A stretch of DNA of 64,000 nt from Gammaproteobacteria bacterium. Lineage in GTDB: Bacteria > Pseudomonadota > Gammaproteobacteria > DSM-16500. A program made the position numbers and the translations under genes. The stretch is from the NCBI GenBank assembly GCA_013286085.1, contig JABDGK010000002.1, positions 33,303-97,302 of the forward strand, written 5' to 3'. Shown piece by piece: positions 28,252-37,206 of this stretch; position 1 is the first letter of the stretch; every line of letters starts with the position of its first letter. Below the pieces are notes generated by a model. It was not told the DNA's origin and did no database searches. It worked only from the letters and a program-made list of their open reading frames with translations.

Positions 28252-29238
28252 ATGGAAATGCAAGATCAAGATATTGAAAAAATTTGCGAGCTCGGTCGTG
28301 CTGTTATTGAAACAGAAGCGAATACCATTCAAGCGCTAGCAAAGCGCATTGACCATCAGTTTGCGCGCGCATGCCATTATCTATTGGACTGCAAAGGACG
28401 CATTATTGTCATGGGTATGGGAAAATCCGGCCACATCGGCAAAAAAATTGCTGCGACATTTGCCAGCACTGGCAGCCCTGCTTTTTTCGTTCACCCTGGC
28501 GAAGCTAAACACGGTGACTTTGGGATGATTACACGCACCGATGTGGTATTAGCACTGTCTAATTCCGGGGAAACAGAAGAATTGTTATCTATCCTCCCTT
28601 TTATTAAACGCTTGGATATACCACTTATTTCAGTGACGGGTCGGCCACAATCAACCCTAGCTCAATCAGCCAATATAAATCTCGATATCAGCGTTGAGAA
28701 AGAAGCGTGTCCGCTAGGCTTAGCGCCCACTGCCAGTACCACCGCCACACTCGTCATGGGCGATGCGCTAGCCATTTCATTATTGCAAAAACGCGGCTTT
28801 ACCGCAGAAGATTTCGCCCTGTCTCATCCAGGCGGTACGATTGGTCGACGCTTATTATTAAAAGTCGATGAAATTATGATAACCGGTGATGCTATCCCAA
28901 AAGTCGATTTCAATGGTTTCTTAAAAAATGCGCTAATGGAAATCACGCAAAAAAAATTAGGCATGACCACCATTATTAATGAAAAAGGGGAATTAGCCGG
29001 TATTTTTACTGATGGTGATGTACGTCGTGCATTTGATAATAATGCCGATGTTCATAAAACAGTAATCAATCATATTATGACTAAAAACCCAAAAGTCATT
29101 CGCCCGGGTATTCTCGCAGCAGAAGCGCTACACATCATGGAAACGCATAAAATTACGGCTCTCATTGTAACGAATGAACAAAACAACCCTATTGGCATCG
29201 TTCATTTACATGACATCCTACGCGCTGGAGTCATGTAG
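28252..29238 (+). CDS. kdsD: D-arabinose-5-phosphate isomerase
   Basis: SIS domain GMGKSGHIGKKIAATFASTGSPAFFVHPGEAKHGDFGMI plus two CBS motifs. Confidence 0.95.
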   Translation: MEMQDQDIEKICELGRAVIETEANTIQALAKRIDHQFARACHYLLDCKGRIIVMGMGKSGHIGKKIAATFASTGSPAFFVHPGEAKHGDFGMITRTDVVLALSNSGETEELLSILPFIKRLDIPLISVTGRPQSTLAQSANINLDISVEKEACPLGLAPTASTTATLVMGDALAISLLQKRGFTAEDFALSHPGGTIGRRLLLKVDEIMITGDAIPKVDFNGFLKNALMEITQKKLGMTTIINEKGELAGIFTDGDVRRAFDNNADVHKTVINHIMTKNPKVIRPGILAAEALHIMETHKITALIVTNEQNNPIGIVHLHDILRAGVM

Positions 29239-29765
29239 TGGAAAAAATTCTCGAAAAAGCCAAACAAGTCCGATTAGTCATTTTTGATGTCGATGGTGTT
29301 CTGACGAATGGCACCTTGATTTATGGACCCAATGGCACCGAATCGAAAATGTTTCATGCTCATGATGGCATGGGCATGCGCCTCTTATTAAAAAGTGGCA
29401 TTGATATTGCCATCATTACCGCGCGCAGTTCCGATGTTGTCACCAAGCGCATGCAAGATTTAGAAGTCAAATATGTTTATCAAGGTTGCAGAGATAAAAT
29501 CATTGCTTATGATGAATTAAAACAAAAACTCAAGATCAACGATCATGAAATTGCCTACGTTGGCGATGATTTACCTGACCTGCCTGTCTTGCGTCGCGTC
29601 GGCTTAGGAATTACCGTGCCGAATGCACCGCAAATTATGCAACAATACGCCATGTGGACGACCGAAAAAAAAGGCGGCAAAGGTGCCGCTCGTGAAGTGT
29701 GTGACCTGATTATGCAAGCACGTGGCAGTTACGAAAAAACGATTAACACCTATTTAGAAAGGTAA
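29238..29765 (+). CDS. kdsC: KDO-8-phosphate phosphatase
   Basis: VIFDVDGVLTNG, GDDLPDLPVLRRVGL. Confidence 0.95.
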   Translation: MEKILEKAKQVRLVIFDVDGVLTNGTLIYGPNGTESKMFHAHDGMGMRLLLKSGIDIAIITARSSDVVTKRMQDLEVKYVYQGCRDKIIAYDELKQKLKINDHEIAYVGDDLPDLPVLRRVGLGITVPNAPQIMQQYAMWTTEKKGGKGAAREVCDLIMQARGSYEKTINTYLER

Positions 29766-29772
29766 TCTTGCT

Positions 29773-30342
29773 TTGCTAACACTAAAGAATACCACAATTA
29801 GCCTATTAACTCTCTGTGCGCTTGGACTAAGCGTTTGGTCTATCATGCTGGCCAACCCACCTCACACGAATATCTCACAAGATGACCCCAAAAAACCGGA
29901 TTCATTTATGCAAGATGTCGTGGCAACATTTTATAATAAAGATGGCACACCATCGCTCAAACTCGTCACCCCAAAAATGATTCACTATCCTGAAAACAAT
30001 ATGATGCACATTGTGACACCACGCGTCACTGTTTTCCGAAATTCACCACAACCTTGGTATATCGATTCGGATTATGCTAATGCTAAAAATGGCATCGATG
30101 AAATTCTTTTTTGGAGTAACGTTCATATTCATCATCCATCTGACATCGAAAACCCAGCGACATCATTACACACAGCATCATTAACTATTTTTCCTACTCA
30201 AAAAATTGCGTCTACCAATGACCCCGTCACGTTTATCCAACCAGATACAACGGTACACGCCATTGGTATGCAAGCGAATTTTGATTTAGGCACAATAAAA
30301 TTACTTTCACAGGCAAAAGGTGAGTATGCGCCTAAATCCTAG
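29773..30342 (+). CDS. lptC: LPS export protein LptC
   Basis: N-terminal TM, position between kdsC and lptA; DSFMQDVVATFYNKDGTPSLKLVTPKMIHYPENN. Confidence 0.85.
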   Translation: MLTLKNTTISLLTLCALGLSVWSIMLANPPHTNISQDDPKKPDSFMQDVVATFYNKDGTPSLKLVTPKMIHYPENNMMHIVTPRVTVFRNSPQPWYIDSDYANAKNGIDEILFWSNVHIHHPSDIENPATSLHTASLTIFPTQKIASTNDPVTFIQPDTTVHAIGMQANFDLGTIKLLSQAKGEYAPKS

Positions 30343-30838
30343 TTCTGTTTTAGCAATGATTGGATTGTGGTTATGGCTACCCGTATACACATACGCCCTT
30401 CCCAGTGACAGCGAAAAAAACATGCATATCACCGCTGACTCAACGCTGTTAAATTATAAAACGGGTTTTAACCTTTATGAAGGCAATGTTAAAATTACTC
30501 AAGGTGAAACGCGCTTAACAGCTGAGCGCTTGACGACACAACGCAACAATAATCATAAAATGGAAGAAGCGATTGCCTATGGCACCAAAACACTTGCACA
30601 CTATTGGACAATCCCACGAAAAGGCGATCAAGTTCTGCATGCCAAAGCCAATATTATAAAATTTTATCCATTAAAATCCCTGGTCGTCTTAAATGGCAAT
30701 GTGTTAGTCACGCAAGGTAATAATAGTTTTCAAGGACCGGAAATTATTTACAATATTAAAGACCAAACCGTTGTATCACCGCCAACAAAAAAAGGCCGTG
30801 CTACTATTATTGTTGAACAAACAAAGCTTGAATCATGA
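30320..30838 (+). CDS. lptA: LPS transport periplasmic protein LptA
   Basis: OstA-like: [37 protein letters not shown]. Confidence 0.9.
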   Translation: MSMRLNPSSVLAMIGLWLWLPVYTYALPSDSEKNMHITADSTLLNYKTGFNLYEGNVKITQGETRLTAERLTTQRNNNHKMEEAIAYGTKTLAHYWTIPRKGDQVLHAKANIIKFYPLKSLVVLNGNVLVTQGNNSFQGPEIIYNIKDQTVVSPPTKKGRATIIVEQTKLES

Positions 30839-31560
30839 ATACTTTATACGCGAACAAGTTAAGCAAACAATACAAGTCACGCCAAGTTGTGAAAAACGTT
30901 TCATTACATGTAAAACGTGGTGAAATTGTCGGACTACTCGGCCCCAATGGTGCTGGCAAAACAACGTCATTTTATATGATCGTGGGTTTGATCGGCTGTG
31001 ATGGCGGTAGTATTTGCATTGATGATACTGACATCACAACGTTGCCAGTGCATGCACGTGCACACCTAGGAATTAGTTATCTACCGCAGGAAGCCTCTAT
31101 TTTTCGCAAACTCACCGTCGCGGAAAATATCATGGCCATCCTCGAAATGCGCAAAGAACTCACGAAAGAACAGCGCAATGCTGCATTAGAACAATTACTG
31201 ACAGAATTCAATATTACGCATATCCGCCACAATCTCGGCATGAGCTTATCCGGTGGTGAACGACGTCGCGTTGAAATTGCAAGAGCGCTTGCCATTGAAC
31301 CCAAATTTATTTTGCTGGATGAACCATTTGCGGGTATTGATCCTATCTCGGTACTCGATGTAAAACAAATTATTACGCACTTACGATCACGCGGTATTGG
31401 CATTTTAATTACGGATCATAATGTTCGAGAAACACTGGATATTTGTGAGCGTGCTTATATCGTGAATCAAGGCGAAATCATGTGCGAAGGCACACCAAAA
31501 ACAATTCTTAACAATAAACAAGTGCGAACTGTTTATTTGGGCGAGAACTTTAATTTATAA
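30835..31560 (+). CDS. lptB: LPS export ABC transporter ATPase LptB
   Basis: [48 protein letters not shown]. Confidence 0.97.
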   Translation: MNTLYANKLSKQYKSRQVVKNVSLHVKRGEIVGLLGPNGAGKTTSFYMIVGLIGCDGGSICIDDTDITTLPVHARAHLGISYLPQEASIFRKLTVAENIMAILEMRKELTKEQRNAALEQLLTEFNITHIRHNLGMSLSGGERRRVEIARALAIEPKFILLDEPFAGIDPISVLDVKQIITHLRSRGIGILITDHNVRETLDICERAYIVNQGEIMCEGTPKTILNNKQVRTVYLGENFNL

Positions 31561-31569
31561 AAAAAGAGA

Positions 31570-31872
31570 ATGGAGAAAATTATGCAAATACATTTTACTG
31601 GCCGCAATATCGAAGTAACACCCGCATTAAAAACATTTACCGAAGAAAAAATGACACGCCTATCGCATCGCAACACCCTCTCTAAAATCAATGTGGTATT
31701 CCATGTTGAGAATGTCACTCACATCGCTGAAGCAACCATACATCTTAATGGCTCCGATATTCATGCAAGTGCAAAAGCAGATGACATGTATGCAGCGATT
31801 GATATGCTTGTCGATAAACTGGCAGGGCAAATCACCAAACACAAAGAAAAACATTCTGATCATCGCGAATAG
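31570..31872 (+). CDS. hpf: Ribosome hibernation promoting factor
   Basis: MQIHFTGRNIEVTPALKTFTEEKMTRLSH... HPF/YfiA family; true start probably at 31582. Confidence 0.92.
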   Translation: MEKIMQIHFTGRNIEVTPALKTFTEEKMTRLSHRNTLSKINVVFHVENVTHIAEATIHLNGSDIHASAKADDMYAAIDMLVDKLAGQITKHKEKHSDHRE

Positions 31873-31880
31873 ATATCTTT

Positions 31881-32150
31881 ATGTTAAACCAACAAGTCAC
31901 GATTATAAACAAGCTTGGCCTGCACACCCGCGCAGCCGCCAAGCTGGTTGCTACAGCCGCTCGCTTTGAAAGCAAAATTGAATTAACTCGTAATAATCAT
32001 ACCATCGATGCAAAAAGCATTATGGGTGTTATTACACTTGGCGCAACTAGAGGCGCCGTGTTAGACCTCGCAGTCTCCGGTGGCGATGAACATGCGGCAC
32101 GTGATGCGATTGTGGAATTAGTGAGTAATCGATTTGGCGAAGCGGAATAA
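31881..32150 (+). CDS. HPr-family phosphocarrier
   Basis: NKLGLHTRAAAKLVATAARFES (active His) and DAKSIMGVITLGA. Confidence 0.93.
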   Translation: MLNQQVTIINKLGLHTRAAAKLVATAARFESKIELTRNNHTIDAKSIMGVITLGATRGAVLDLAVSGGDEHAARDAIVELVSNRFGEAE

Positions 32151-32171
32151 ACATTATGTTACATAGAATCG

Positions 32172-32204
32172 CAGGGTGGACAAAGCGCAGTGTGTCTACC
32201 CTAC
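32172..32204. repeat. Small dispersed palindrome, copy 2
   Basis: CAGGGTGGACAAAGCGCAGTGTGTCTACCCTAC. Confidence 0.7.
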
Positions 32205-32212
32205 ATTCCTAA

Positions 32213-32638
32213 TCAACGAGAGAACTTGGTCACTCTCTGTATAAGGCCTGGTGGTGGAGGTGGAGGATTGTCAGCTGGCGGCGGTTGAAACACCCAAGCT
32301 TGTGCTTTTTTAAAGGCATCTTTCAGTAGAGGCGTAACCTGCCCTTTTGCAAATAAGGTCAATCGTGTAGGATGTGCGTTAATATAGTCAGCAGCCTCTT
32401 TCTCCCCCGTAAAGCTCAGTACTTTCGCCATGATTAGCTCCAAGTATAAGCACACTAAAGCGCATTCTGCCGACACCCACGGACCAGCCACCACAAGTAA
32501 AACAACTGCTGTTCCGCCCAACACCTCTTGGTAATCTTCCGCTTGCTTTTTTCGGTCTAATACCTTTTGACTAGGTATTGCTTGCGCTGCTGGTGCTGTT
32601 TGTGCTGTTGATAGCCATGACGGCCATTGGGAAAACAT
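32213..32638 (-). CDS. Hypothetical protein with hydrophobic segment and Pro-rich C-terminus
   Basis: 141-aa ORF; PPPADNPPPPPPGL. Confidence 0.5.
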   Translation of the reverse strand: MFSQWPSWLSTAQTAPAAQAIPSQKVLDRKKQAEDYQEVLGGTAVVLLVVAGPWVSAECALVCLYLELIMAKVLSFTGEKEAADYINAHPTRLTLFAKGQVTPLLKDAFKKAQAWVFQPPPADNPPPPPPGLIQRVTKFSR

Positions 32639-32927
32639 ACTCTTTCCTCACTCTACATAAAAAATCAATCCTAAATTTGAATCTCCAAAATAACAAGGGA
32701 ATTTTACTAAGAGAATTATTTATTTACTAGAAGGTCGTTGTTTATCAGCGGCGCTCGCCATAGAAGCATCATCTGCCATTCAGCAACAAAGTCATGATAT
32801 ATTTTACTAAATAATATATAAAAGATGTTGTCCGATTTTAATCTGATTTGTTTGTGTTTCAGCATCTGCAATAAAAATTCTGGCTCATGCTTAACAGAAG
32901 TACTTCCGTCTCTTAATATAAAACCTA

Positions 32928-33176
32928 TCAGCAGCGCAGGAGATTCCTTTTGATTCCGGGTACTGTATTGGGCATGGCTGGGTAGATAGTGCGTTGATGC
33001 GCATACTCATGACAGACGTGTAGCGACTGATGAAGAAAATCTAACACACCTGAAATAAAATTATATGCATTGAATGATTGCACTGCTGCTGGCATATCCT
33101 GCCTGATACGCGCAACAAGGCCTTCAATCGCATCAATATTTCTAACCGGATATGAGTAACTTCTTGCCTGGGACAT
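32928..33176 (-). CDS. Small hypothetical protein
   Basis: 82-aa ORF; no family recognised. Confidence 0.35.
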   Translation of the reverse strand: MSQARSYSYPVRNIDAIEGLVARIRQDMPAAVQSFNAYNFISGVLDFLHQSLHVCHEYAHQRTIYPAMPNTVPGIKRNLLRC

Positions 33177-33424
33177 AGGTGGCCTATACCTCCATACGAG
33201 TTACCTTACCTTCTGCTGTTATGAATTAATTATATGCAGCATGGTGGGTTTTTGCCAGAAGATCAACTCTAACTGGCAGTGAAACAGTAAGAAACGCTGT
33301 ATATTCATACAGCTGGAAGACTTAATTCACATTACCCAAAACACCGTATTGCCTAGCCCTCCCCCAATATACCAACCAAATATGGTACAATAATCAGATA
33401 GATAATACACAAAAGGACCGCGCT

Positions 33425-33802
33425 ATGATTTTTAATAAAATCATTACATTATGTTTTATGGTCTTATACTCCTCTACTGCCTTAGCTGGCACAACAACCG
33501 GCTATACAATTCAAAATGCGACGATACAAAATGCAACCATACAAAACGGTGTTATTCAAAGTGGTACGATACAAAGCGGCACAATTACCAACACGACACA
33601 AAATGTCATCTTACAAAATAACACTGTTGTAACCCCCTATCGCCAAGCGTATTCAAATTATAATTATAGCCGCTATCAAAACTATGGATACACTCAATAT
33701 AACTACCAGGGAAGATCTTATAACCGCTACAGTAACTATAGTCGATGCGGCAGCTATTCAGGCTATTGGCGATATGGGAATGGTTACAGGTCTCGTCACT
33801 AA
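33425..33802 (+). CDS. Small secreted repeat protein (TIQNA pentapeptide repeats, Tyr/Asn/Arg-rich tail)
   Basis: Signal peptide; TIQNATIQNATIQNGVIQSGTIQSGTIT; YNYSRYQNYGYTQYNYQGRSYNRYSNYSRCGSYSGYWRYGNGYRSRH. Confidence 0.7.
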   Translation: MIFNKIITLCFMVLYSSTALAGTTTGYTIQNATIQNATIQNGVIQSGTIQSGTITNTTQNVILQNNTVVTPYRQAYSNYNYSRYQNYGYTQYNYQGRSYNRYSNYSRCGSYSGYWRYGNGYRSRH

Positions 33803-33979
33803 GAGCTATTGGCAATAATCACCACTTTCAATTAGTAGGAGCAATCCTGCCATGACTAACTCTTCACAGCTTCTATTGAAAAGTGGCAATCAATTTGGTG
33901 ACGCAGAACAGAACGATAACGATTTTAATAATATCAAAAAAATACGGCCCAAGCTGTTGCTTGCAACATTATGATAAAC

Positions 33980-34285
33980 TTAGCCACTTTTTTGGAATAA
34001 CATAACCATATCCGGTCGAATAGCATCCCGAAAACTATCATCCATATTTCTCAAATCGACAATATCAACTTTATAGGGTAAGTCCGACTCTGAAAAATCA
34101 TATTGCAATAACGTCATTACTGACAAAGGTAGAACATGTTGACAATCTACTGCAAGATCAAGATCTGAATATTTTTTTTTTGCTTTTATCACGCGCGAAC
34201 CAAACAACCAGACAGTTGAGCCTATCGGTAGGTGATTAGCTAAAATATTTTTAACAATTTCCAGATGCAGAGGCTTGATATCCAT
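33980..34285 (-). CDS. MNT-domain nucleotidyltransferase (antitoxin-like)
   Basis: GSRVIKAKKKYSDLDLAVD fits GSX10DXD exactly. Confidence 0.85.
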   Translation of the reverse strand: MDIKPLHLEIVKNILANHLPIGSTVWLFGSRVIKAKKKYSDLDLAVDCQHVLPLSVMTLLQYDFSESDLPYKVDIVDLRNMDDSFRDAIRPDMVMLFQKSG

Positions 34286-34711
34286 TTATTGAGAATCCTG
34301 CGCAATGCGCTTTTTAAATTCTACTAATAAATTTTTTGCCTCAACTAAAAATTGTGGAATAATCGTGTAAACCTCTGCTGCTTTTTTCTCATTATATGTA
34401 TGACTTGTTGCATTGCGAGCATGGCGATAATCCTTCCATACAGCCCAATCATTCGCTAGTAAACCGCGCTCACTACCTGTACGAATTAAATCGGGAAAAG
34501 ACATTTGATCCACCTCTTCAGCACTTGGCTCAGAGATTTCGAGAAAACGTTTTATCATTTTATGTGTTAATTCATAAGTGTATTCAAATCGTTGTATCGC
34601 TGCATCACGAATAAACTTATTATTTGGCTGCTTAGCATACTCTGTCACTGCCTCATCGAGTGATGCCACGGCTTTTTCCAGCGATGTTAAATTTAATTTT
34701 TGCAAATCCAT
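34286..34711 (-). CDS. HEPN-like, HI0074-family nucleotidyltransferase substrate-binding protein (toxin-like)
   Basis: RFEYTYELTHKMIKRFLE...DYRHARNATSHTYNE (RX4H motif), directly upstream of the MNT gene. Confidence 0.85.
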   Translation of the reverse strand: MDLQKLNLTSLEKAVASLDEAVTEYAKQPNNKFIRDAAIQRFEYTYELTHKMIKRFLEISEPSAEEVDQMSFPDLIRTGSERGLLANDWAVWKDYRHARNATSHTYNEKKAAEVYTIIPQFLVEAKNLLVEFKKRIAQDSQ

Positions 34712-34749
34712 AATAATTATCCGAAATAATTTGCGCGTGACGCCAACCG

Positions 34750-36147
34750 TTAATCCCCACCAATCATCATCTCTTCCAACAAAATAGAACCCGTCTGAAT
34801 ATTACCACGCTTATCAATATCGTTACCCACCTCAACCAAATTGCCGTACATATCCTGCAACTTACCAGCAATCGTAATTTCTTCGACGGGATATTGGATT
34901 TCACCATTCTCCACCCAAAAACCGCTCGCACCACGGGAGTAATCCCCCGTTACTAAATTCACACCATTACCCATGAACTCTGTGACCAATAAGCCTTTAT
35001 GCATTTTTTTCATTAAGCCCGCCAAATCATGTTTACCTGGCGAAATAAATAAATTATGTACGCCACCGGCGTTACCCGTTGTTTGCATACCCAGTTTTCT
35101 CGCGGAATACACACCCAGAGAATAATTTTCGAGTACACCATCTTTAACAAATACATTAGGACAGGTTTTCACACCATCATCATCAAATGGCGACGACCCT
35201 AAGCTCTTGGGTAACAATGGTCGCTCATCAATAGTAATATGTTTAGGAAAAATAGTTTTACCCAGATGATCCAACAGAAAAGATGATTTGCGATACAAAC
35301 TTCCACCCTGGATAGCAGAAACAAAATGTCCTAATAAACCTCTTGCTTCTTCAGCAAAAACAATCACCGGTGTTGTACAAGTAGCAAGCCGACGCCCACC
35401 CAAACGACGCACCGTACGCTCAGCGGCTGTATTGGCAACAGACTGAATCGCATCAAGCCCGCTTGGATCGCAAGAAACCGTATAGCTGTAATCACGCTGC
35501 ATTTCATCGTTTTGTTTTGCAATCAACACACAACTCAGCTCATGACGTGTAACAGGTATCACACCAATGAAACCGAGACTATTACCATAACCATGCAAGA
35601 CTTCAACGGTTGAAACGCTCACCCCTTCCGAATTCGTAATGCGCTTGTCTTTTGCCAATGCCAATGCTTCACATTCCAATCCCAATTCAATTGCTTTTGG
35701 AACAGTGATATCCCACGGATAATACAAATCAGATGGCGGATAATTAAATGCAAGCAACTCTTTATCGGCTAAACCAGAGAACTCATCTTCATCCGTGAAT
35801 CGTGCAATGTTACACGCAGCTTCAACAGCAGAACGAATCGCCTCGGGTCGAATATCAGACAAACTCGCTGAACCACAGCGCTTGCCAAAATAAACCGACA
35901 CTTCGATCACTTTATCTTGGTTATATTCGATACTTTCAACATCACCCATGCGTACCATGACGGCAAAACCTTTATTCACAGCCACATCCACTTCCGCACT
36001 GGTAGCACCTTGACGCTTAGCCTCTTGCAACACATCAGCCACTAAGTGCTGAATTTTTTCTGGAGTAAAAAAACCATCCATTTTTGCCATTTCAACCATA
36101 AAGTTATCTCTCAGAAATTTCGGTGCATAGCAGTTGTATAGAATCAT
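34750..36147 (-). CDS. pmbA: Metalloprotease-related PmbA/TldE
   Basis: TldD/PmbA family: DYSRGASGFWVENGEIQYPVEEITIAGKLQDM; likely start at internal MVEMAK/MAKMDG. Confidence 0.92.
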   Translation of the reverse strand: MILYNCYAPKFLRDNFMVEMAKMDGFFTPEKIQHLVADVLQEAKRQGATSAEVDVAVNKGFAVMVRMGDVESIEYNQDKVIEVSVYFGKRCGSASLSDIRPEAIRSAVEAACNIARFTDEDEFSGLADKELLAFNYPPSDLYYPWDITVPKAIELGLECEALALAKDKRITNSEGVSVSTVEVLHGYGNSLGFIGVIPVTRHELSCVLIAKQNDEMQRDYSYTVSCDPSGLDAIQSVANTAAERTVRRLGGRRLATCTTPVIVFAEEARGLLGHFVSAIQGGSLYRKSSFLLDHLGKTIFPKHITIDERPLLPKSLGSSPFDDDGVKTCPNVFVKDGVLENYSLGVYSARKLGMQTTGNAGGVHNLFISPGKHDLAGLMKKMHKGLLVTEFMGNGVNLVTGDYSRGASGFWVENGEIQYPVEEITIAGKLQDMYGNLVEVGNDIDKRGNIQTGSILLEEMMIGGD

Positions 36148-36299
36148 TGCAAAAGTACAAATTTGAGCCTATTAGACTGGATTATTAAAACAATTTTATA
36201 GTATTTATGCTAAATAAAGCTAATGAAACTTGCATGAAACGTCGAGATGGTTAAGAATAGCTAGGTTTTTAAAAACTTTAATGAACACGGAGATATCTC

Positions 36300-36650
36300 A
36301 TGAAACAATTAGTAACATTATTGGCCGCTGCGACATTGGCAGTTTCCCCATTGGCGTTCGCTGAAGATCAAGCTGCTTCAACTGATGCTGTACAAGCTGC
36401 TCCTGCTGCTGGCGCTGAACACATGACAGTTGCTGATAACTCAGCTCCTGCTGCTGCCGCTGATCAAAGCGCTACAACAGATGCTAAGCCAGCTAAAAAG
36501 AAGCACCACAAGCATCACGCTAAAAAGAAACATCATCACGCTAAAAAAGCAGAAAAAACAGCTGATGCAGCGCCAACAACAACTGACACCACAGCGCCAA
36601 CAACACCTGCTGCTGGTACAGACGCACAAGCTGCTACCCCAGCTCAGTAA
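36300..36650 (+). CDS. Secreted low-complexity Ala/Lys/His-rich protein
   Basis: Signal peptide MKQLVTLLAAATLAVSPLAFA; KPAKKKHHKHHAKKKHHHAKK core. Confidence 0.65.
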   Translation: MKQLVTLLAAATLAVSPLAFAEDQAASTDAVQAAPAAGAEHMTVADNSAPAAAADQSATTDAKPAKKKHHKHHAKKKHHHAKKAEKTADAAPTTTDTTAPTTPAAGTDAQAATPAQ

Positions 36651-36663
36651 GTCGAGATAAAGT

Positions 36664-37161
36664 ATGCAGGAGCCAGAAGATTTACCCGAACGTGACAGTA
36701 AATCGGAACGCAAAAGGCAAATGCTGGCCCTGCAGAAAATCGGCGAAGTTTTAGTGAATCTTCCTGCACCACAACTCGCACAAATTCCCTTAGAATCGCA
36801 ATTATTAGATGCTATCCAAGAAGCACGCGGCTTAAAAAGTGATGAATCTAGACGTCGCCAGCTTCAGTATATTGGCAAACTGATGCGCCATGTGGATGCT
36901 CAGTCAATTACCGAAGCACTCGATAAAGTCCAACTGAAAGGCCAATACACGAAAGCAAAATTTCATCAGGTTGAACGCTGGCGGGATCAGTTGATTGCTC
37001 AGGGTGATAACTCCCTACAAGAATTTTTAGCGAAACATCCCGAAGCAGACAGTCAACAATTGCGACAACTGGTTCGCAATGCGCAAAAAGATGCTAAAAC
37101 CGGCAAAAATACCGGCGCTGATACAGCCTTATTTCGTTATTTACGTACTGTTATCGAATAA
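36664..37161 (+). CDS. darP: Ribosome-associated protein YjgA/DarP (DUF615)
   Basis: SKSERKRQMLALQKIGEVLVNLP...ARRRQLQYIGKLMR-type pattern; neighbour of pmbA. Confidence 0.9.
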   Translation: MQEPEDLPERDSKSERKRQMLALQKIGEVLVNLPAPQLAQIPLESQLLDAIQEARGLKSDESRRRQLQYIGKLMRHVDAQSITEALDKVQLKGQYTKAKFHQVERWRDQLIAQGDNSLQEFLAKHPEADSQQLRQLVRNAQKDAKTGKNTGADTALFRYLRTVIE

Positions 37162-37166
37162 AAAAT

Positions 37167-37200
37167 GTAGCGGGTGAACAAAGCGCAGCGTGTCCACCCT
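37167..37200. repeat. Small dispersed palindrome, copy 3
   Basis: GTAGCGGGTGAACAAAGCGCAGCGTGTCCACCCT. Confidence 0.7.
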
Positions 37201-37206
37201 GCTGAT

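Noticed and set aside
32640-33420. Possible decayed genes in the sparse region
   Set aside because: No recognisable protein remnants in any frame; only a weak 82-aa ORF, so no pseudogene call made.
33501-33595. 15-bp periodic repeat as a possible CRISPR or VNTR array
   Set aside because: Lies in frame within a coding sequence (TIQNA repeats); too short and lacks spacers.
36430-36713. Overlapping ORFs in alternative frames of the Ala/His-rich gene
   Set aside because: They are frame-shadows of a low-complexity GCT/AAG/CAC-rich sequence; the 36300 frame has a signal peptide and start/stop context.
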